Shown: piece by piece, positions 45,151-55,905 of the stretch
Layout of the letters: the number at the start of each line of letters is the position of its first letter
Position numbering within the stretch: position 1 is the first letter of the stretch
Source of the DNA: Garcia nutans
Taxonomy: Eukaryota > Streptophyta > Magnoliopsida > Malpighiales > Euphorbiaceae
Length of the DNA: 64,000 nt
Reading direction: 5' to 3'
NCBI GenBank assembly: GCA_947685225.1
Contig: CANTUV010000007.1
Coordinates: 15,334,501 to 15,398,500, forward strand
Program-made: the position numbers and the translations under genes
The notes under the pieces: generated by a model
What the model saw: only the letters and a program-made list of their open reading frames with translations
Database searches by the model: none
What the model was told of the DNA's origin: nothing

Positions 45151-47555
45151 GAATTTACTAAAGAGGGCAAGTGATTAAGAAGGATGTTAAAACAAATTAA
45201 AAGAGGGTGTTTAGGTAATTCCTTGTTTTGGAATACTTAGTGGAGATTTAAAGAGAAGTTTGACTTTGTTTCTTTATGTTTTCTTCTTCTTTTCCATGGT
45301 GTGGCCGGCTCATCCAAAGACAAGAGAAAGCAAGAGAGCAAAAGAGGATTTGAATGTTCTAAGCTCAAATTGAAGGAAGATCTAAGTAATCAAGTTGGTG
45401 ATTCAAGAAGTTTCATTACTTTGGTAAGTCCTCTTTTGATTTCTTTGCTTATTTGAAGTTATGTTTGAGTTTGATAGATTATTTAAGGGTGTGTTGTTTG
45501 ATTGTGATATGTTTAAGAGTGTTTGATTAGATTGATTATGGATTTTAAGGATGGATTGAAGAAAAGAGTAAGTTAGTTGGAAGAGATGGTGTTGTATTTG
45601 TGTGTAGTGTTTGTGATGATATTTGTGATTTGTGTTTGATGTAGGTGTGGAGTTGTTTTGGTGTTTTTGTAAGTTTAAGATGGTTTTTTGGTATGTTTTG
45701 TTAAGTTTGTTTGAAGTGGATGTTGGTGAAAAGAAGTGTTTTGTTGGGTGTTTTGTTGTTTTGGCCGGAATCTGGGTTTTTGGCCTGACACGCCCATGAG
45801 CACGTCCAGATTCTTAGGCGTGTCAATTGTGTTGTTGGTAGTAAGATTGACACGACCAGTAACACGCCCATGTTATTGAGCGTGTCATAGCTACTGTGAG
45901 ATTGGAGAATTGACGCGGCTATGAGCACGCTCATGATGTTGGACGTGTTTATATTTTTGAGAGGCAGAATGTATTACACGCCCAGTGACATGCCCGTGGT
46001 TCCGAGTGTGTAAAAGCTTCTGTGTTGTGGAGTTAGTGCACGGTCAGGGACACGCCCGTGTGGTTGAGCGTGTCATGTTTAGGGTTTGCCCTAGTTAACT
46101 CTTAACTTGATTATCTCATGTGTATCCCTAAGCAAGTGTATGTTATTATGTTTGGATTAGGTCTTGAAGAAAGTGATTTGTCATTGATCTAAGAAGTAAA
46201 AGAATCTTTGAAAAGGAAGTGTTTAGAGTTGTGTGAATTGTTATTGAGGTAAGTACAAATATTGCATTATTACATTGTTGAATTATATGAATAATGTACC
46301 TTGTTATGTTTATATCAATGATGCTTTATGTATAATGTGAAGGATATGATGATGTAATTGATTGTGTATTTGAAAGATGAATTGCTATAATGTGGATTGA
46401 GATGTGATGGAATATAAAGCCATTGTGATTGACTATAATGACTTTAATGAGGCATGTTTACCTAATTGATAATGAAGATTGAGAATGGAATTGATAATGA
46501 AATAATGAATGAATTGTGTGTCTAATGTGTTATTCCATTTTCAGAGTTTTGTTGATTGGTGGCATGCCTATTAGTAATAATCTCTTGAAGTTAGGTTGGA
46601 ATTGATCCTTGAAGCTAAGTTGGGTTGAAGTTTAACATGTTTTACTCCCCTTGAAGCTTGGTTGGGTCTAGTCCTTGAAGCCTAATTGAGATGTTACAAC
46701 CCTTGAAGCTAGGTTGGGTTGGTTCTTGAAGCCAAGTTGGGTTGATACTTAGCATGCTTTGTTCCCCTTGAAGCTTGGTTGAACCTAATCCTTGAAGCCT
46801 AGTTGGGATTATGATAATGATGAATGTGATAATTGAACCAAAACATTAACTCTGAAAATTGAATGGCATATTAGTGTCTTTTGGGCCCATGTTTGTCTTT
46901 GCTTGAATGTGATTCATTAATGGTAAAATAATTGAATAATGAAATCTATGGAAGGACTTTGAAATGTGATATGTTTATATGTGAATGATTTATGGAATAT
47001 AAAGGTGTGATATTAGCTTTCCATCTATGATGTTGTCTTTATTATTAAAATGTGTGACATTGCATTTCATTAAAGCATAATGTTAGTATACTTTGTACTA
47101 CTAAGCCGTTGGCTTAGCGCGATAGTGGTTGATCGCGCAGGTGACAGGGTTGAACCCGAGAGTTCCTCAAGACCGAGTGAGTCTAGGCATTAAAGAATTT
47201 ATTTTTGGGACTTAAAGATCAGAGAAGAGCTGCCAATCATGTATAACTTCTTTATATTTTGTAAAGTTTTGATTCTAATGTAAATATATGTATAATTGTA
47301 AATATGGATTTGAATGTATTCATATATGTAAATATTTTGTAAATTCCGCTGCGTATTAAGTAAACATATATATATCTATTTAGTTTTATATTACAAGTTA
47401 ATTACTTTATTTCTATAATGTATAATGAGAAAGAATATCCTATCATTTAAAATGATTTAAATGTTAAAGAAAACCGTAGCATCCCTATATTCAGTGTACG
47501 TATATTACATTATGGTGTTTCGTAGTGTGCGTGTACAGGATGTAGGGGTGTTACA
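45150..47555 (+). repeat. 3' LTR of chromovirus H, 5'-truncated
   Basis: Colinear with 38,496-40,903 of the 5' LTR with few differences. About 180 bp of the LTR start is missing with the adjacent integrase end. The outer terminus GTGTTACA abuts CCAAG. Confidence 0.92.
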
Positions 47556-47560
47556 CCAAG

Positions 47561-48255
47561 CCCAACCTATCTTCAAGGGGTTATTACTTTTAGGCATGCC
47601 ACCAATAACAAAACTCTGAAAATTGAATAACATACTAGGCACACAATTCTTTCATTATTTCATTATTAATTCCATTCTCATTTTCTCATAATCATCTAGG
47701 CAACCATGCCCCGATTATTTCATTTGCATCATTATAGTCATCAACAATGGCTTCACATCTCATCATTAGGGTATACACAATCAATTGCATTGTATAAACA
47801 TTTTGAATGATCATTTTATCTTAGAATTCCAACTTGATCACTTGAAACACCCTTCAATCTTGAGTTGGGAAGAACAAAATCTCTCTTTCCCTCTTGTTCA
47901 TGGTGGTGGCCGGCTAAGCACAAGAAAAAGAAAGAAGATGATGATAAGTCAACCCAAAATCAACTCTTCTAACCACACAAACTCTCTTTTAATATCCACC
48001 AAGCAATTAAATATTATAATAATCATAAATATCATCATACACTTAATGAAATTTCCATTTATCAAATAATCAATAAATCTCATTTGACCAACTAATGAGT
48101 TGACTTGTATATGTTGTATATATCTCTATATATACAACATATACACACTTCTCTTTTCCTCTCTTACCAGTTAAGCATAAATATACTTTATATCATTTAA
48201 TCCAATTTCAATAATAATCATTCCAAAAATTTTAGGTATAGTTTGGGATATTACA
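47561..48255 (-). repeat. 5' LTR of chromovirus F, right part
   Basis: Continues F after H. Compared with the 3' LTR, it jumps from the equivalent of about 31,312 to about 32,288 near position 47,820, a deletion of about 980 bp. It ends GGGATATTACA at 48,255. Confidence 0.88.
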
Positions 48256-49103
48256 CCTAATCCATTCCATTTTTTCAAAAATCTTCACAGTAGCCTAAAT
48301 AATAATAATAATTCCAAAATCCCCAAAACCCTAAATGTTAATTAAAGAACCCTAAATTGAGACATAAACCTAAATTTGTATCTTTACTTACTTTATTTAA
48401 TTTTAGATTTGATTATGTAGTTTATTATATGTTTTGATGGTTGATTTATTTAATTTCATTACTTGGTTTATTTAATTTACCATGGATGATTATTTTCTTT
48501 ATTTTTATGATTATTATTTGTTTGTTTTAGTATTAAAATTGTAAGAGGTATGTTTCCACTTTATGGGTACCTCATTAGTTAAGTATTATGTAATTTAAAT
48601 TGCTCTTATATTTTGGACCAATGTAAAGGGCATGTTTCCACCTTTCGGTGGGTGTCCTATTTAATTTAGACATGAACGATGTAAGGACATGTTTCCATCC
48701 TCGGATGGGTGTCCATTTATTTGCTTTGTTTAGACCTGGCTTTGATTTTAATATAAAAATGCTTTATCTTAATTGTTGCATGTAATATGGATATTATTAT
48801 TATATTTAAGAATTTTATAATATTAAGACCTGAAAAGGAGGCCGGTTCTAATGAACTGGGCATTGTGGGGGTGTTGGGTCATTTCTCACCTTCCCCACAC
48901 GTACCCAACTTTTCGAACCCATTAGTGGGTTGGGGATTCCTTAGGAATCGAGTCATCCTCCCCTTTCTTTTTCCCGGCCCGTCCGGGTGGCGAATCCATT
49001 TTCTCCTGGCTTAGGTCCATGTTCTCTAAGGCCCCGAGCCTAAGCAGTGCCGAAGTCACAAGAACCATTCCACTAGGAGTGGGGGCAAAAATCTTCGCTC
49101 ACA
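48256..49103 (+). repeat. 5' LTR of Tat D, last part
   Basis: The plus-strand LTR resumes after the F target copy cctaa and ends GCTCACA at 49,103. It is the complement of the LTR end found at 1,394, 5,968, 20,072 and 58,694. Confidence 0.85.
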
Positions 49104-49104
49104 A

Positions 49105-49122
49105 TGGCGACTCCACTGGGGA
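49105..49122 (+). promoter_or_regulatory. Primer binding site of Tat D
   Basis: TGGCGACTCCACTGGGGA is the full tRNA-Arg type site, one base after the LTR end. Confidence 0.88.
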
Positions 49123-49156
49123 TATTTAGTTCAAAGAATGAAAACTTACGATATTT

Positions 49157-49791
49157 ATTTAGTTTATCATGGATGGATATTTTCTTTATTAATATGATTA
49201 TTATTTGTTTGTTTTAGTATTAAAATTGTAAGAGGTATGTTTCCACTTTGTGGGCACCTCATTAGCTAAGTATTATGTAATTTAAATTGCTTTTATATTT
49301 TGGACTAATGTAAAGGACATGTTTTCTACCTTTCGGTGGGTGTCCTATTTAGTTTAGACATGAATGATGTAAGGACATGTTTCCATCCTCGGATGGGTGT
49401 CCATTTATTTACTTTGTTTGGACATTGCTTTGATTTTAATATAATAATGCTTTTATTTTAATTGTTGCATGCAGTATGGATAATATTGTAAAATTTAAGA
49501 ATTTGTAATATTAAGACTTGCAAAGGAGGCCGGTTCCAATGAGCCGGGCATTGTGAGGGTGCTGGGCCATTTCTCACATTTCCCACACGTACCCAACTTT
49601 CTGAACCCATTAGGGGGTTGGGAACTCCTTAGGAATTGAGTCATCCATCCCTTTCATTTTCCCAGCCCGTCTGGGTGGCGACTCCATTTTCTCCAGGCTT
49701 AGGCCCATGTTCTCTAATGCCTTGAGCCTAAACAGTGCCGAAGAAGCAAGAACCATTTCACCGAGAGTGGGGGTGAAAATCCCCACTCACA
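49157..49791 (+). repeat. Truncated 3' LTR of Tat D
   Basis: Matches 48,470-49,103 and ends CCCCACTCACA next to the target ATATC. Its U3 part and the whole coding region between it and the primer site are missing. Confidence 0.85.
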
Positions 49792-49796
49792 ATATC

Positions 49797-50188
49797 CATG
49801 CAATCAGCAAATGGTGTTACCTATATTGATTTCCAAGACTCAACAAAAGATGCAAATGTTATTTCAACTTTCAAAGCCTGAAGTTTTACAATTGACGAGA
49901 GGTGAGAAAATTCTGCTTGGTCCCTTAATTGACTTTTGCCTTTCTCATTTGGCTCCTACTAAGGCATGGGGATGTATGCTTTGTCTATGCTTGCTTGGCC
50001 AATTCTTGCTTGTTTCATCTGATAGTGATATTGATCCACGAGTATTGGATATCATGGACCAAATGGAAGGAGGATTGTCGCCGATACCCGTGATTTTAGC
50101 TGAGACTTTAGTTGGATTAGACCAACTTAAATCAGGATTGTCAAAGAAACTGACCGGGAGTCCATTGTTATTTCAAGAAATTACCTAA
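49797..50188 (+). pseudogene. DUF7745-like antisense gene of Tat B, continuation
   Basis: The frame that stops at the D insertion (26,314) resumes here with one copy of the target. It reads KPEVLQLTRGEKILLGPLID, DIDPRVLDIMDQMEGGLSPI and PVILAETLVGLDQL, then GSPLLFQEIT before a stop at 50,186. The segments I.DQ...G..PVP.ILAET match the DUF7745 pattern. A probable intron with inverted-repeat units follows, then a further exon. Confidence 0.7.
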
Positions 50189-50500
50189 AATGCCCTTTTG
50201 GGTTTTTAATTTAGGTTCTTTTTTTATTATTACTCTAATTTTTTCCTAGTCCGCCCTTTCGGGTTTTCGAAATTAGCAAGTTGTCCTAATTTTTGGCTAA
50301 GCCTCCCTTGCGGATTTTCAACTTAGCAGATCCCTTTTATTATTTTTTTATTGCTCTAATTTTTTTCTAGTCCGCCCATGCAGATTTTCAGAACTAGTGA
50401 GTTGTCCTAACTTTTGCCCAAGCCGCCCTTGCGGGTTTTCAACTTAGCAGACCTTTTTTTTTAAATTAAAATTTTTCTTACATATTTGGCTTTAGGAGCA
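50189..50500 (+). repeat. Probable intron with ccgcccttgcggg hairpin repeats
   Basis: Four imperfect units such as gccgcccttgcgggttttc followed by aacttagcag lie here; each can form a small stem (ccgc/gcgg). A candidate 3' splice site ggctttag lies near 50,490-50,497. More units occur at 51,118-51,275. No ORF. Confidence 0.6.
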
Positions 50501-50549
50501 TCTCTGCTTGCTCTATACTCCATCTATGAGTTTTTCCAGATATCTTCCA

Positions 50550-50873
50550 TGAAATCATTCTGCTAGGAAATTACTCCATCCTGCTTCTTCGTATGTTGAC
50601 TGCATCCACTCACGCGCTGAAGTCAACATCCGTTGGTTAGTACCTTGGTGGAAGATTTCTCGTATCACCATGCGGACATACTTGATGTATGTTCCTCTTA
50701 CTGCTCTTCGTCGAGGCACTTGCAATGATCCTTGTCGGCTTGACCGTCAGTATGGAGCTAAGCCTCGAGGTTCTGAATTCACTCCCGATTTAGATATGCC
50801 TTGCCTAACTGAAGCCTACTTAGATCGGCTGAAGCAAAGCTGGCCTGCATGTTACACTTATCATCTGCCATAG
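50550..50873 (+). pseudogene. DUF7745-like antisense gene of Tat B, last exon
   Basis: The plus-strand frame reads ARKLLHPASSYVDCIHSRAE, IRWLVPWWKISRITM, YLMYVPLTALRRGTCNDPCR and LDRQYGAKPRG, ending PACYTYHLP and stop at 50,873. WLVPWW and VPL..LR...C.....RQ.G fit the C-terminal part of such proteins. A TGA lies just upstream of this frame near 50,551, so the exon start is uncertain or broken. Confidence 0.6.
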
Positions 50874-51292
50874 ATTTTACATTTGTCAATTTCTTTTAGA
50901 AAGTGTGTTGTTAGGATGAAAATAATAAAAGTAATAATAAGAGATGTTTCTTTTCCTTTTATATTTTATCATCACCTTTTGCTATTGTGTTTATTTATTT
51001 CATCCATATCTGGTCAAATACTTATAACAGTGCACATAGAATAATTTTAACATTAATTCTGTTTTATTAAATTAGGAAACAACCAAACATAAAGTCAGCA
51101 TACACAAGATTGCACCTATTGCCAACTAGCCCTTTCGGGTTTTCTAATTGGTGATTTTCTCTCACTTAGCCCTAATTGTTGCCTAGTCCGCCCTTTCAGG
51201 TTTTTGAAACTAGCGGACTACTCTAACTTTTGCCTAGGCCGCCCTTTTTGGGTTTTCAACCTAGCGATCTCTTTTTTCTTTTTCCTTTTTTT
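50874..51292. other. Spacer between antisense DUF7745-like gene and integrase
   Basis: Convergent 3' ends meet here: the antisense gene from the left and pol from the right. It includes three further cgccctttcgggttttc units (51,118-51,275). No ORF was seen. Confidence 0.6.
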
Positions 51293-52396
51293 TTATACAT
51301 AAAACCTCTTCAACCTGTCAATATTCACTGGTTCACTAAACTCATTTCCGTCTATGTCTGATAACTTCACTGCACCCTTATTCATGACTTGTTTCATAAC
51401 ATATGACCCTTCCTAGCTAGGCCTAAACTTCCCTCTTGGATCAGATACATTAGGCTTACATTGTTTCAACAGAAAATCTTCGACTCTGAGTTTTCTGATC
51501 TTAACCCTTCTATTGTAGGCCCGAGCTATCTTCCTTTGATACAGTTAATGATGATACAGTGCTTTTAACCTTCTCTCCTCTAGTAAAGCTAACTGTGTGT
51601 ATCTGCTCACTACCCATTCCATTTCAGGCAGTTCAGCTTCCAAGACCACTCTCAATGACTTGATCTCAATTTCAATTGGCAATACTACTTCCATTCCGTA
51701 AACCAAAGAGAATGGTGTCATTCCAGTCGGTGTGCGTACACTTGTTCTATATCCTCACAAAGCAAAAGGAAGCATCTCTGGCTAATCCCTGTATGTCTTG
51801 GTCATCTTGGACAGGATCTGCTTAATTGTTTTATTTGTTGCTTCTACCGCACCATTAGCCTTTGGTCTATAAGGAGAGGATCGGTGATGATGGATTTGGT
51901 ACTTTGAGAATAAGTCCTTAACTGCTCCTTGAAACTGTACTCCATTGTCTGATATCACACTATGCGAGATCCCATACCTGCAGATGAGGTTCTTTTCAAT
52001 AAATCTAGCCATTTGACTTGCCCCCAGTTTGTTGAAGGATTCAGCTTCGACCTACTTCAAAAAATAATCCATCGCTACTACAATGAAACGGCGACCGTTT
52101 GAGGCTGTCAAATGTATCTCTCCTATAATGTTGATACCCTAAGTGGCAAAGGACTAGGGTGAAGACATGGATTGCAATTCTTCAGGAGGCATGTGATTCA
52201 AATTACCATACATCTGACATTGTTGGCACTTCTTTACGAACTCAATACAATCTCTCTCCATGGTCAACCAGTAGTAAACTTGTCGAATTATCTTCTTAAC
52301 TAAGGCCAAACCACTCATATGCGGACCACAACTTCCCACATGTATTTTTGACATGATATGCTCCACTTCAACCTTCTTCAAGCATATCAAGTGCAC
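51293..52396 (-). pseudogene. pol: Tat B integrase
   Basis: Zinc-binding region: IHVGSCGPHMSG and CIEFVKKCQQCQM (52,396-52,154). Core: after a gap, MARFIEKNLICRYGISHSVI and SDNGVQFQGAV (Asp), then SPYRPKANGAVEATNKTIK (Glu) to 51,782. The C-terminal part continues in other frames with EIEIKSLRVVLEAELPEMEW, LEERRLKALYHH and SDPRGKFRPSWEGSYV, ending RLKRFYV at 51,293. Several frame breaks. The order and motifs are typical of Tat integrases without a chromodomain. Confidence 0.88.
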
Positions 52397-52516
52397 CCCA
52401 TCAGGCCATCTTCAATATAACTCTCCATGGAAGGTGATGTATTGTATGGACCACCGTCTTATGGCTCTTCTTTCTTTCTTTGTTGCCCCCAATGGGTATT
52501 CCCTTTCCTCTAGAAA

Positions 52517-53020
52517 TCATCTTATAGTATCATACCACACATCATGGTCTATATCAGTTTGCATGATTGTCTCATATTCAAAGTAAGGAGTTAATAAACT
52601 GGTCAAAATCAGAGGCTTGAGGAATAAGTTGATAGGATTTTTCCATACCGAAGCCAATGTGGCTAAGGCATCAGCCATTTGGTTTTCTTCTCTTGATAGG
52701 TGTATAAACCTGCACTCCTTAAAGTTCTTCTTCATCATGGTCAAGTAATGGTGGTATGGTTTTAATTTCTCATCTTTCAACTCCCACTCTCCATTTACTT
52801 GGGATATTACTAGCAATGAATTGCCAAAAATTTCCACCTTATCCACCTTTATAATCATTAGGGTTTCCAAACCAAAGATACATGCTTCGTACTCCACCAT
52901 ATTATTAGTTGCCCTGAATTTCAACTTTTTAGCTAAAGGGATAAGTTCCCCTTCAGGCGATTCTAGTATGACTCAAAAACCTGCTCCTTTCCTATTTACT
53001 GCTCCATCAAAATACATTTT
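52517..53020 (-). pseudogene. pol: Second RNase H of Tat B
   Basis: YFDGAVNRKGAGF (catalytic Asp) near 53,000, then ATNNMVEYEACIFGLETLM (Glu), EIFGNSLLVISQVNGEWE (here Asn in place of the usual Asp) and REENQMADALATLA. This additional RNase H domain placed after the first one is a known hallmark of the Tat lineage. One stop lies after GAGF. Confidence 0.85.
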
Positions 53021-53025
53021 GTACT

Positions 53026-54296
53026 TCAATTGCCTCTGAATGTTAATCTGGAAATTCCAAGACTACTTTTTCTTTCTGGTAATGGTTGTTGGGTTAGGAA
53101 TTCTGCCACTACTCTACCTTTGATTGTTTTCTTGGTTACATACTCAATCTTAAATTCTTCCAATATTATCAACCATCGCTCATACTTCCCAATCAAAGAG
53201 GGTGTCTCCCTTAAGTACTTCATTGGGTCCAACCCGGAAATTGCTTGCACACTATAAGATTGAAAGTAATGCCGCAACTTCTTAGAAGACCAAACCACAG
53301 TTATATAAATCTTTTCAATGATACTATACTTAATTTCAAAAGGTAGGAGCTTTCTACTCAAATAGTAAACTGCATGCTCAATTCCTGATTCATCTGCTTG
53401 GGCTAGATAGCTCCTACTGACTCTTCTTCTACTGCTAAGTATAGTAACAAGGGTTTGTCGGGTTTAGGTGGTTTCAAAATAGGTGGATTCAGCAAATACT
53501 CTTTTATTCATTCAAATGCCTTTTGACACTCTTCATTCCATAGGACCTACTGATTCTTCTTAAGCAACTTGAAGATAGGCTCATAGATTATTGTGAGCTT
53601 TGCTATAAACCTGCTAATGTATTGTAATTTACCAATGAATCCCCAAACTTCTCTCTCTGTCTTAGAGGTTGGCATATCCCTGATTGCTTTAACTTTGTCA
53701 GGGTCAATCTCAATGCCATTTGGACCGATCACATGTCCCAACAATTTGCCCGAGGTAACCCCGAACACACATTTCTTCGGGTTTAACCTTAGCTTATACT
53801 TTAATGCTCTATCGAAGAATAATTCTAAGTTTTGGAAGTGTTGTTCCCTTGTATCAGATTTCACCATCATATCATCAACATATACCTCAACTTCTTTGTG
53901 TATCATGTCATAAAATTGCGTGGTGGTCATCCTCTGGTAGGTTGCTCCAACATTCTTTAATCCGAACGGCATCACCTGATAACAAAATATACCTCATATA
54001 GTAATGAAAGCAGTTTTGGCTTTATCCTCTTGGGCCATTAACACTTGGTTGTATCCGAAAAATCTATCTACAAATGAATGTAGCACGCTAAAGGCTACAC
54101 TATCAATGAGGACATTTATATGGGGTAAAGGAAAATCATCTTTAGGGAAAGCCTTGTTTAAATCTCTATAGTCCACACAGACCCTTATTCTTCCATCTTT
54201 TTTTGGCAAGGGTACTATGTTGGCTAGCCAATCTAGATATTTTATGACCTCAAGGAACTTTACTTGTATTTGTTTAGTGACCTCTTCTTTAACCAA
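53026..54296 (-). pseudogene. pol: Tat B reverse transcriptase and first RNase H
   Basis: RT: WLANIVPLPKKDGRIRVCVD, YRDLNKAFPKDDFPLP, HINVLIDSVAFSVLHSFVD, a frameshift near 53,985, then MPFGLKNVGATYQRMTT and EVEVYVDDMMVKS with the YVDD active site, followed by LNPKKCVFGVTSGKLLGHVI. The degenerate first RNase H region (about 53,546-53,026) keeps YSIIEKIYITVVWSSKKLRH. Motif A reads SFVDRFFGYNQV, so the catalytic Asp is kept. Confidence 0.9.
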
Positions 54297-54305
54297 TTCA
54301 GCCCA

Positions 54306-55007
54306 CTAGTGTCTTAATCGCCTAAGCTTTTGTTTGACAGGTTTTATGTGAGTGTAAGTAGGAATAAGATGTTCGGCTATGTCTCGATCTATTCCAGGCA
54401 TATCCTCATAAGACCAAACAAATACTTCTTTATATTTTTTGAATATTTTTTCAAATCTCTCTCTTTCATCAGGAGTAAGGTTGGATGCTATGCTAATGTT
54501 TTTAGGATTTTTGATTGTTCCCAAATTTAATGATTGTGTATCAACAGAATTAATATTAAAGATGCTCATGTAACTGCTATTTGGCTGTATGCAACCATCA
54601 GGAGAAACATCACACAAGTAAGCAAAATCAGACTTTATTGCATTCATCTTGGAAAAGAAAATATCATCATCCTCATACAAAGCATACAAATCAAAATCAA
54701 AATCAAAATCATTGTTCTCAAAATCACAAGGCAGAATATCTTCAAACTTCTCTTCAAACAGGGTAGCAATCTCCTCTGGAGTCTTCTCAGCTTTCAGGAC
54801 AGCTTCCTTCTTTTCTTCAGGATTGGACTCCTTGTTGGCTGGCAAGGTGAGCTCTTTCTTCACTTGCTCCACTAGCTCGGCAACATCTGCAAAAATTTCA
54901 AAATCTGGGATCAACTTTCCCATGAACATGATTGGCTCAGGCTTTCTTTGGAGCGGTCCTAAGTCTAGAGTTTTGACAAAGATCTCTTCAAGTGGTGGGA
55001 AGCTCAT
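54306..55007 (-). pseudogene. pol: Tat B protease-RT linker
   Basis: The open 233-residue frame has a Glu/Lys-rich stretch, a short Asp/Phe repeat from DFDFDFD, and ends in FVWSYEDMPGIDRDIAEHLI, which is the standard entry into the Tat RT. A TAG follows LRRLRH. Confidence 0.8.
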
Positions 55008-55585
55008 CTTCTCATTCTTCTTTGGCTGGACATTTTGTTGGCTTCTTCATACCCTAACCCTTTCTTGGAAGTTTGAGTTTTGAAATCTAGAAGCTTTGTC
55101 AAACCGGCCTTACCCTTTCCAAGACCAGCTCCGGGAAGGTAGCTCATGTTCTTCATCATGTTCAAGACCTTATAGTTCACTACTTCATCATCAGAAATTG
55201 TAGCTACTTGGAAATCATTGAAAGGCCTCTCAATCATTAGAGCATTAACAACCTCATTATCTTCGGCCTCGATGACCACTGTCTCATCTCCGTTAGGGAA
55301 CTTGATCTTTTGATGGAGGGTGGAAGGAACTCTACCAAGAGGATGAAACCATGGTCGTCCCAAGAGTAAAGCAAAGGTAATAGGTATGTCCAAAACAACA
55401 AATTCAACAGTAGATTCAATTGGACCAACCTTGACAACAGCTTTGAAAGTTCCTTCGGCATGTCTCTTAGTGTTGTCATAAGCTCGAATGGTTACCTTAG
55501 TTGGGTTTAGATCCCTTGTTGACATGGCTAGTTTTGGCAATATTTTAAGTGGACAAACATTTATGGTGGACCCATTATCAACCAT
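55004..55585 (-). pseudogene. pol: Tat B aspartic protease
   Basis: MVDNGSTINVCPLKIL has the D-x-G-S active site in the Tat form (VDNGS.LNVCPL). PITFALLLGRPWFHPLG is the flap/second motif. At the C-terminus GAGLGKGKAGLT and KKGLGYE form a G-patch-like Gly-rich segment often found after this protease. The frame is open for 193 residues, entering from an upstream stretch with stops. Confidence 0.88.
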
Positions 55586-55905
55586 TACACATGGAGTCCT
55601 TTGATTTCTATTTTGATAAAGAGAGGGCGGATGTGATCTCTTCCCTCTTTTAGTAAATCCGCATCTTAGAAAGATACTGCTTCCATATTAACTTCACTCT
55701 TCTCTTGAATATCTTCACATTTCATTACTCCCTCAATTTTTATGAAGTTGATCAGCTCCTCCGGTGGTATGGAGGTGGAAATTGGCATGCTGTCTAAGGC
55801 CTTGGCCATAGTTTCTTAGTGCTTTTTAGAAGTAGCCAATAAATTTCAAATGCTAACACTTGATTGGGTTCTTTTCAATTGCTTGAGCACGGTATCATCT
55901 TCCTC

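Larger units (their letters stand above)
38316..47555 (+). mobile_element. Chromovirus element H, youngest insertion
   Basis: It runs from TGTAATATCC at 38,316 to GTGTTACA at 47,555 with perfect target duplication CCAAG (38,311-38,315 and 47,556-47,560) in the 5' LTR of F. Gag is open, and pol has a few in-frame stops and two frameshifts. The integrase C-terminus, chromodomain, polypurine tract and first part of the 3' LTR are deleted, with a short duplicated filler at the junction (45,139-45,153). The two LTRs differ by few bases over about 2.4 kb. Confidence 0.93.
30298..48255 (-). mobile_element. Chromovirus (Tekay/Del-like) element F, split by element H
   Basis: The 3' LTR is 30,298-32,724. 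The 5' LTR runs 37,562-48,255 with element H inside. Termini are TGTAACACCCC and GGATATTACA. Flanks cttaa and cctaa are read as a target duplication with one C to T change. The minus-strand order is an initiator-Met primer site, gag, protease, RT, RNase H, integrase and a chromodomain-like end. All frames are broken. The family is close to H but not identical. Confidence 0.9.
26315..49791 (+). mobile_element. Tat-type element D (LTR-primer site-truncated LTR), host of F and G
   Basis: It begins TGATGACCC at 26,315 and ends CACTCACA at 49,791, with perfect target duplication ATATC (26,310-26,314 and 49,792-49,796). Removing D restores the DUF7745-like frame of element B. Its 5' LTR is in three pieces (26,315 to about 27,054, about 29,900-30,297, and 48,256-49,103), totalling close to 2 kb. 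The primer binding site at 49,105 is followed by only about 35 more bases of internal sequence before a truncated 3' LTR (about 49,157-49,791). It therefore has no coding region of its own. Confidence 0.8.

Noticed and set aside
38316..47555. Functional autonomous element
   Set aside because: Gag is open, but pol has stops, two frameshifts and a deletion of the integrase end, chromodomain and polypurine tract.
53804..55083. Plus-strand ORFs opposite to Tat B pol (for example 54,649-55,083)
   Set aside because: They are complements of conserved pol frames with Ser/Phe-rich composition and no family pattern.
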